A stretch of 64,000 nucleotides of DNA from assembly GCF_001261915.1 (NCBI RefSeq), contig NZ_CVRT01000148.1, positions 49,159-113,158 of the forward strand. The letters are read 5' to 3'. Source of the DNA: Halorubrum sp. SD626R. Its GTDB lineage: Archaea; Halobacteriota; Halobacteria; Halobacteriales; Haloferacaceae. This document shows positions 60,778-64,000 of the stretch, in pieces (within the stretch, counting starts at the first letter, position 1; each line of letters starts with the position of its first letter). The notes below the pieces were generated by a model that did no database searches, was not told the origin of the DNA, and saw only the letters and a list, made by a program, of their open reading frames with translations. A program made the translations under genes and the position numbers.

Positions 60778-60945
60778 ATGGTGTCCGGTCCAGATTCGAC
60801 GGCGGTTGACAACGAGGTCCGCTAGCTGTACGAGCAGTATCAGGCGGCCGAAAGCGACGCCGAACGCCACGAGATTGCCCTCGAGATGGGGACGCTTGAC
60901 AGACGCCGCCACGCAGAGATTTACGCAGCCCTCGAAGACGAGTGA
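60778..60945 (+). pseudogene. Small acidic protein gene interrupted by a TAG
   Basis: The frame gives MVSGPDSTAVDNEVR, a TAG at 60823-60825, and LYEQYQAAESDAERHEIALE, ending TLDRRRHAEIYAALEDE. Without the stop it is a 55-residue helical protein; a Gln (CAG) or Trp-to-TAG transition would explain it. There is no better start after the stop. Confidence 0.4.
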
Positions 60946-61016
60946 GCGTTCGAAAGACAAGTATACAGCGCCGCAGACCACATCCACTACAGGCGAGGTC
61001 TACTGGCCCACACAGT

Positions 61017-61331
61017 ATGGACGGCAACACGAAGCGCGTCGAGTTTCACGCACCATCGCGGCTCGTTGACCGGGCCGATGCACTCGCAGCTGTTCGCGGT
61101 CAGGATCGGACGGACATCCTCGTGACCGCGCTCCACGAGTATCTCAAAGCAGCAGCCCATGACGACGCGCTCTCCCAAGAGATCGCAGCCGCCTACTACG
61201 ATGACGAGATATCGGGTAAGCAACTCAACGAGCTCATTGGCGCCGAAGAGGCGGCGAACCGCCGCGTGTTGAAACAGCAGCTCGACGATGAGTTCATCGA
61301 CAAAATCGCTGACGAGACGAATTCCCCGTAG
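61017..61331 (+). CDS. Ribbon-helix-helix/UPF0175-like antitoxin candidate
   Basis: ATG 61017 (MDGNTKRVEFHAPSRLVDRA) gives 104 residues. The N-terminus is a ribbon-helix-helix (RVEFHAPSRLVDRADALAAV and DRTDILVTALHEYLKAAA). The C-terminal helix ISGKQLNELIGAEEAANRRV resembles UPF0175 antitoxins. No + strand toxin gene follows; - strand small frames come next. It may be an orphan regulator. Confidence 0.65.
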   Translation: MDGNTKRVEFHAPSRLVDRADALAAVRGQDRTDILVTALHEYLKAAAHDDALSQEIAAAYYDDEISGKQLNELIGAEEAANRRVLKQQLDDEFIDKIADETNSP

Positions 61332-61362
61332 CAGTTGAGCGCACCCCCAGAGCGTCGTGGTC

Positions 61363-61500
61363 TCACGGCTGATCAAGGCGCCGAAGCTGGCTTGTATCCC
61401 GGCTCAACAGAAACGACACACCGTCCGTTGGTGGGGCAAATCGGATCTGGGCTTCTTTGGCTTCGGTGAGTATCCAGCCGTAGGAAGCATTGAGCTCCAT
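61363..61500 (-). CDS. Small uncharacterised protein (weak)
   Basis: ATG 61500 gives 45 residues (MELNASYGWILTEAKEAQIR, ending TSQLRRLDQP). Protein-like sequence (RLLVTTTGVKNAIDF) continues upstream in frame to a TAA near the end of the gene at 61546-61851, so the start is uncertain. Together these two could be one disrupted operon. Confidence 0.3.
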   Translation of the reverse strand: MELNASYGWILTEAKEAQIRFAPPTDGVSFLLSRDTSQLRRLDQP

Positions 61501-61545
61501 AAAGTCGATCGCGTTTTTTACGCCCGTGGTCGTGACGAGAAGCCG

Positions 61546-61851
61546 TTATGTTCCGTTGTCTTTGAGCACGTGTGCTGACTCGACGCCGTCAGCCTCCGCA
61601 ACCACAGCTGCCGGGGCGGGATCAGCAGCCGGACTGATCGCACCGTCGGCGGTCTCCACTGGCACCGGCTCTGCGTATAGCACGCCGTCGATGGTCACGG
61701 GGACGAGATCGTGTGTGCGGGCTCGGCGGCGCAAATCAGAGAGCACCCCCGAATAGCGGACCGACACGCTGTCAGACCACGCAACACACTCAAGCACACC
61801 CGATTGCTGGCGAAGATCGTTTATAACCGCCTCAAACCGTTCCATCGACAT
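61546..61851 (-). CDS. Uncharacterised small acidic protein
   Basis: The frame gives 101 residues from ATG 61851 (MSMERFEAVINDLRQQSGVL), or 99 from ATG 61845. A short alpha/beta core (VAWSDSVSVRYSGVLSDLRR, LVPVTIDGVLYAEPVPV) is followed by an Ala/Pro/Asp tail. No family is recognised. It is convergent with the antitoxin-like gene and divergent from the 62033 gene. Confidence 0.5.
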   Translation of the reverse strand: MSMERFEAVINDLRQQSGVLECVAWSDSVSVRYSGVLSDLRRRARTHDLVPVTIDGVLYAEPVPVETADGAISPAADPAPAAVVAEADGVESAHVLKDNGT

Positions 61852-62032
61852 CTACCATGGACCACGGAGCGCTGCGTGTTCAAGCTGACTCCCACCCGAT
61901 CGGACAGACCCCCACCCCTTCAGTACCTGCTCGCTGCGGTGATCGTCGCTTACTGTCTGCAGCGTCCGGTGTAGTGCGTGGTTTCTGGCTCGCCGCGATG
62001 TGTGCCGGCGAGACAACCGCCGGCGTGATCCG

Positions 62033-62605
62033 ATGTCGACCCGCTGTCAACTCCGGTTCGTTCGGACCCTCGACGATGGCCGAACAACCGATCCGACCGC
62101 GCCAGTCGCACAGGTCTACACCCACTCTGACGGGTATCCAGCAGGCATCCTCAGGCGACTCCACCAACTCAAACAGTTATTGGAGGCGACGACCAGCGTG
62201 CGAGGGCCGGGATACGCGGCCGCCCAGTACGTGTTCCTCGACATGCTCACGACGCTGCCGCTGTATCTCGATCCAACCCGAGAGGCTGATCGACGTGTTG
62301 ACGCGCAGTCGCCCGCCGATGTCTGTGATCCGGCTCGGATGCAACATCTCTCCCAGCCACTATTTCTGCTCGGCCACGGGATTGAGGATCCCCAAGCGGG
62401 CATCCATGGGGACGAGGAGTATCTGTACATCGTCGCGATCCCGCCCTACGAGCTGGAACAGGTGGAGCCGCCCGCGTGGCAGGTGGCCGTGAGCGAGGCG
62501 TGCGGCTTCCCGCGGTGGAACGAACAGACGAACGACGCGTTCATCGAGGCCACGTGGCAGTTCGAGGGATCGCTTGCGGAGGCGATCGACTCCTTCGGTG
62601 ATTAA
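62033..62605 (+). CDS. Uncharacterised haloarchaeal mobile-element protein
   Basis: ATG 62033 (MSTRCQLRFVRTLDDGRTTD) gives 190 residues. It has YTHSDGYPAGILRRLHQLKQ, PGYAAAQYVFLDMLTTLPLY and EEYLYIVAIPPYELEQVEPP, a mixed alpha/beta protein with conserved-looking aromatic positions. I do not recognise the family. Its TAA (62603-62605) falls inside the left arm of dyad B, so the end of the gene and the dyad overlap. Confidence 0.65.
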   Translation: MSTRCQLRFVRTLDDGRTTDPTAPVAQVYTHSDGYPAGILRRLHQLKQLLEATTSVRGPGYAAAQYVFLDMLTTLPLYLDPTREADRRVDAQSPADVCDPARMQHLSQPLFLLGHGIEDPQAGIHGDEEYLYIVAIPPYELEQVEPPAWQVAVSEACGFPRWNEQTNDAFIEATWQFEGSLAEAIDSFGD

Positions 62606-62642
62606 CCTACACCGGTAGCGATCTGCGGGGTCTGTTGGTTAA
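62602..62642. repeat. Dyad B: TTAACCTACA-N21-TGTTGGTTAA
   Basis: Arms at 62602-62611 and 62633-62642 pair at nine of ten positions across a 21-base spacer. With flanks it matches dyad C in the same orientation at 35 of 43 bases. It lies about 100 bases before the vapB start. Confidence 0.75.
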
Positions 62643-62693
62643 CAATCCACGGCTGTGACCAGTTGCTGATCGAGACTTCACCTGTTCTCTTTC

Positions 62694-62707
62694 CCCCACA
62701 TGTGGGG
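62694..62707. promoter_or_regulatory. Perfect palindrome CCCCACATGTGGGG upstream of vapB
   Basis: A 14-base perfect palindrome ends six bases before the gtattatc TATA box, where BRE and activator or repressor sites lie. It probably binds the VapB (AbrB-type) antitoxin for self-regulation, as is usual for such operons. Confidence 0.5.
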
Positions 62708-62713
62708 CAACAT

Positions 62714-62721
62714 GTATTATC
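62714..62721 (+). promoter_or_regulatory. TATA box of the vapBC operon
   Basis: The sequence gtattatc is centred 26 bases before the ATG at 62743, which predicts a leaderless mRNA starting at or next to the ATG. Confidence 0.5.
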
Positions 62722-62742
62722 GGCGAGCGTGTATCACTACGC

Positions 62743-63012
62743 ATGGCAACTGACGAACCCCCTGAGGAAACCACGGTCAGCGACCGGGGGATGGTAACAA
62801 TCCCGGCAGCCATCCGTCGGCGTCTTGACATTGAGCCTGGCGACAAGCTTCGGTGGACGACTGACGACGAGGGTACCCTCTCTGTGGAGGTCGTCAAGCA
62901 GCGCTACGGCGCGTTCGATGACTTCGAGCCAGTTCCGATGGGGGGTAGTGGATCTGACACTCACGACCTTGCAGGGTACGAGGACGATCCCGCCTTCTCG
63001 GAGCCTAACTAA
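62743..63012 (+). CDS. vapB: AbrB/SpoVT-type VapB antitoxin
   Basis: The 89-residue protein has the AbrB swapped-hairpin core ETTVSDRGMVTIPAAIRRRL and DIEPGDKLRW (residues 9-45), and an acidic C-terminal tail that would bind the toxin. Its stop overlaps the vapC ATG by one base. The palindrome and TATA box upstream fit autoregulation. Confidence 0.88.
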   Translation: MATDEPPEETTVSDRGMVTIPAAIRRRLDIEPGDKLRWTTDDEGTLSVEVVKQRYGAFDDFEPVPMGGSGSDTHDLAGYEDDPAFSEPN

Positions 63013-63440
63013 TGGCGGTCGCCGTGATCGACACAGGCGTTCTGGTTGGGATGGCCGATGCTGACGATGAGCACCACGACATTGCAATGGAGATCGTCCA
63101 TGCCATTGACCACGGTGAGCTTCCGACAGCCCGGGTGACGAACTACATCGCCCTCGAAACGCTCAACTGGATACACAATCGGAAGCGACACGAGACGGCT
63201 GTCGAGACATATGAGCGGCTAAATCAGTCTGCTGGGTTTGAACTGCTCCACGCGGCCCAGAAGGATTTCACCAACGCTGTAACTCTCTTCCAGACCTATG
63301 AGGGCCTATCCTTCGGCGACGCGACCATTGCTGCATATATGGAGCGGGAAGGGATTGAGTACCTCTATTCGTTTGATGACGACTTCGACACGATCCAGAG
63401 TATTACCCGGCTGGAGACGCCAGACAATCCCTTCCAGTGA
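63012..63440 (+). CDS. vapC: VapC-type PIN toxin
   Basis: The 142-residue protein has VAVIDTGVLVGMADADDEHH with the first Asp, TNYIALETLNWI with the Glu, and LSFGDATIAAYMEREGIEYLYSFDDDFDTI (cut here for length only in description) carrying the remaining acidic residues. It is an expected Mg-dependent RNase. It shares the operon with the AbrB-type antitoxin, and a strong hairpin follows 18 bases after the stop. Confidence 0.88.
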   Translation: MAVAVIDTGVLVGMADADDEHHDIAMEIVHAIDHGELPTARVTNYIALETLNWIHNRKRHETAVETYERLNQSAGFELLHAAQKDFTNAVTLFQTYEGLSFGDATIAAYMEREGIEYLYSFDDDFDTIQSITRLETPDNPFQ

Positions 63441-63458
63441 AGGATGGTGTCGAATTCA

Positions 63459-63480
63459 GCCTGACCCTGCAGGGTCAGGC
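63459..63480. terminator. 22-bp perfect palindrome after vapC
   Basis: GCCTGACCCTG directly followed by its complement CAGGGTCAGGC makes a 22-base perfect palindrome, 18 bases after the vapC stop, with a T/C-rich tail (atttccttgtctctct). It is a likely RNA hairpin terminator or mRNA-stabilising end. Confidence 0.5.
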
Positions 63481-63585
63481 ATTTCCTTGTCTCTCTGTAC
63501 TATTGCATCGTTTGGGAACACGCAGCAGCCATCGCAGACCGACCACAGATTTCGCCATGATGGGTACCGACGAGTGCAGGTAAGA

Positions 63586-63626
63586 TTAACCAACGCTGGC
63601 AGCGGTCTGTGTGGTCTGTTGGTTAA
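63586..63626. repeat. Dyad C: TTAACCAACG-N21-TGTTGGTTAA
   Basis: Arms at 63586-63595 and 63617-63626, one mismatch, with a 21-base spacer. It is a direct-repeat partner of dyad B, about 0.98 kb downstream, on the other side of the vapBC module. Confidence 0.75.
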
Positions 63627-64000
63627 GCAGAGGCCCCCCGCAGCAGCCTCTGTTCACCGCCGAAACGAGAGATTATACCTTCCGCTTTTCTGGAGCATAC
63701 ATTCTCTGTTAAGTATCATCTGAACTGAGTGTCAGTGTGGATGCAGTGTTGCCGGCCGTGATCGCGGGGACATCAACAATGACACTACTCGGTGTGGCTA
63801 TCGCCTTCATTCTCAGATTAACAATCGCGTGTGTCATTCGGCCCGCCATCTAACGATCAAGGCGGCCTCACTCGTTCTGCATCTACTTTGGCAGTGGCTG
63901 GGTCATCCAGTGTCGCGGTCGGCTGGACAGGTGTGTCCGTACCAGCCCGCCCCGCTCGCCGCTGCCGCCCTCCGCGTCGCTCGCGACCGACCATTCCGGG
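63627..64000. other. Window end without a firm gene
   Basis: About 370 bases. The only notable frame is a GTG-started one at 63737-63853, 38 residues, with a membrane-like stretch (MTLLGVAIAFILRLTIACVI). The short length and lack of context make it doubtful. Nothing else was recognised. Confidence 0.35.

Larger units (their letters stand above)
42320..64000. mobile_element. Conjugative element or integrated plasmid (right part of window, open-ended)
   Basis: The block combines type IV secretion-like genes (VirB4, PrgI-like, VirB6-like, pilin-like), a VirD4/TraD-type coupling ATPase, a primase-polymerase, an ArdC-like protein and several toxin-antitoxin pairs. That is the gene set of haloarchaeal conjugative plasmids and integrative elements. 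No integrase, tRNA or att site was seen in the window, so the borders and the integrated or episomal state are undecided. Confidence 0.6.

Noticed and set aside
18500..60825. Recoding of TAG to an amino acid
   Set aside because: Several intact genes end in TAG at family-consistent positions, so a global reassignment is excluded.
1..64000. CRISPR array
   Set aside because: No series of regularly spaced direct repeats was seen and no cas gene is present.
1..64000. tRNA or rRNA genes
   Set aside because: No cloverleaf with a GTTCGAATC-like T-arm and matching acceptor stem was recognised by eye, including near the 42 kb border where an element might integrate; a covariance-model scan would decide.

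Overview
The window is haloarchaeal (class Halobacteria). Its proteins are acidic, with many Asp/Glu and few Lys. Export signals are of the twin-arginine lipoprotein type. Several starts look leaderless, with an AT-rich TATA box about 25-30 bases before the ATG. The conjugation, primase and toxin-antitoxin families are those of haloarchaeal plasmids. The genus cannot be fixed from sequence alone; a Halorubrum-like organism would fit but is a guess.

Bases 1-34762 are a large surface-glycan locus broken up by insertion sequences. In order it holds: the end of a nucleotide-sugar dehydrogenase, a GT2 glycosyltransferase, an epimerase and a GT4-like transferase (1-3716); a tripartite tricarboxylate transporter tctCBA with a divergent HTH regulator (3721-7399); a CaiB-type CoA transferase paired with an LpxD-like acyltransferase (7527-9643); a four-gene cassette matching WbpD-E-B-A, which would make a UDP-2,3-diamino-uronic acid (10477-14452); an AT-rich glycosyltransferase pair between two inverted, decayed IS5-family copies (14508-20587); a nonulosonic (sialic/legionaminic-type) acid module with NeuB/LegI, NeuD/LegH, a sugar isomerase-like protein, LegC-like, LegB-like and NeuA/LegF-like enzymes (20748-26311); a second AT-rich pair, sulfatase-like and beta-propeller (28476-30576), inside an IS nest; the stump of a second neuB cut by an IS1595-type element; and an MsbA/PglK-type ABC exporter (32969-34762).

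Bases 35944-41619 are a GC-rich operon glmM - glmU-like - glmU-like - glmS. It should make UDP-GlcNAc, the precursor for both sugar-nucleotide pathways to its left. A toxin-antitoxin remnant lies before it. A truncated UDP-glucose dehydrogenase tail (42058-42312) marks the junction with the next block.

From about 42320 to the window end is a conjugative element or integrated plasmid. A tight leftward operon encodes a VirB4-type ATPase, a PrgI/VirB4-N-type membrane protein, a VirB6-like membrane protein (interrupted by one TAG), a Tat lipoprotein, a large secreted membrane-anchored protein and a small pilin-like membrane protein. Beyond it lie a primase-polymerase, a 1226-residue VirD4/TraD-type coupling ATPase with a nuclease-like C-terminus, an ArdC-like metallopeptidase, a GHKL-ATPase fused to an HEXXH domain, and several toxin-antitoxin pairs. 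A recurring 41-bp dyad, TTAACCAACA-N21-TGTTGGTTAA, occurs three times here; two copies flank the last VapBC module.
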